In this document: positions 8,585 to 13,036 of the stretch, in pieces
Numbering within the stretch: position 1 is the stretch's first letter
Layout of the letters: the number at the start of each line of letters is the position of its first letter
Origin: Pseudomonadota bacterium
Lineage (GTDB): Bacteria; Myxococcota; Myxococcia; Myxococcales; Vulgatibacteraceae
DNA length: 13,036 nt
Direction: 5' to 3'
Assembly: GCA_023436385.1 (NCBI GenBank)
Contig: JAEZJH010000352.1
Coordinates: 1 to 13,036 of the forward strand
The notes under the pieces: generated by a model
What the model was told of the DNA's origin: nothing
The model's database searches: none
What the model saw: only the letters and a program-made list of their open reading frames with translations
Program-made: the position numbers and the translations under genes

Positions 8585-13036
<4,452 letters not shown>

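Overview
The window is GC-rich, with G or C at most third codon positions. It carries six protein-coding genes and no RNA gene, CRISPR array, transposon or phage gene that I can recognise. Gene order is: the 3' part of nifJ (+), a secreted protein with an internal duplication (+), a lipoprotein related to peptide-N-glycosidase F (-), a LOG-family nucleotide phosphoribohydrolase (+), an AsmA-like envelope protein (-), and the large subunit of glutamate synthase (+), which runs off the right edge. The base composition, the PNGase F-like lipoprotein with a calcium-loop linker, the AsmA-like protein and the Cys-rich orphan secreted protein together suggest a myxobacterium or a relative (Myxococcota, former Deltaproteobacteria). 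This is an inference from general character, not a proven placement.

Region 1-1775: nifJ ends at a strong hairpin terminator. The next gene starts at an ATG with a good Shine-Dalgarno and encodes an exported 535-residue protein made of two tandem copies of one module. Each copy has six cysteines at nearly identical spacing. I cannot assign a function to it.

Region 3384-5542: the duplicated gene and the PNGase F-like gene converge on one perfect hairpin, which probably stops transcription from both sides. The PNGase F-like lipoprotein has a lipobox, a calcium-loop linker, a roughly 170-residue domain I cannot name, and then the two-domain PNGase F core. Two of the three known catalytic acids of PNGase F are clearly present. 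It is divergent from the LOG gene across about 250 bases.

Region 5543-8584: a short LOG-family enzyme and an AsmA-like single-pass protein converge. The AsmA-like gene is divergent from gltB across another intergenic stretch of about 250 bases.

Region 8585-13036: nearly full-length gltB, 1484 codons with no stop before the edge. It has the expected order of Ntn-type glutaminase, central domain, FMN/3Fe-4S synthase domain and GXGXG domain. A 27-base AT-rich island sits inside it and is unlike everything around it.

The genes look like independent transcription units, not one pathway: nifJ (pyruvate to acetyl-CoA with reduced ferredoxin) and gltB (ammonia assimilation) are central metabolism, and the rest are envelope, secreted or small-molecule functions. 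I found no convincing new multi-gene system. The most unusual items are the twelve-cysteine duplicated secreted protein, the multi-domain PNGase F-like lipoprotein, and the AT island in gltB.
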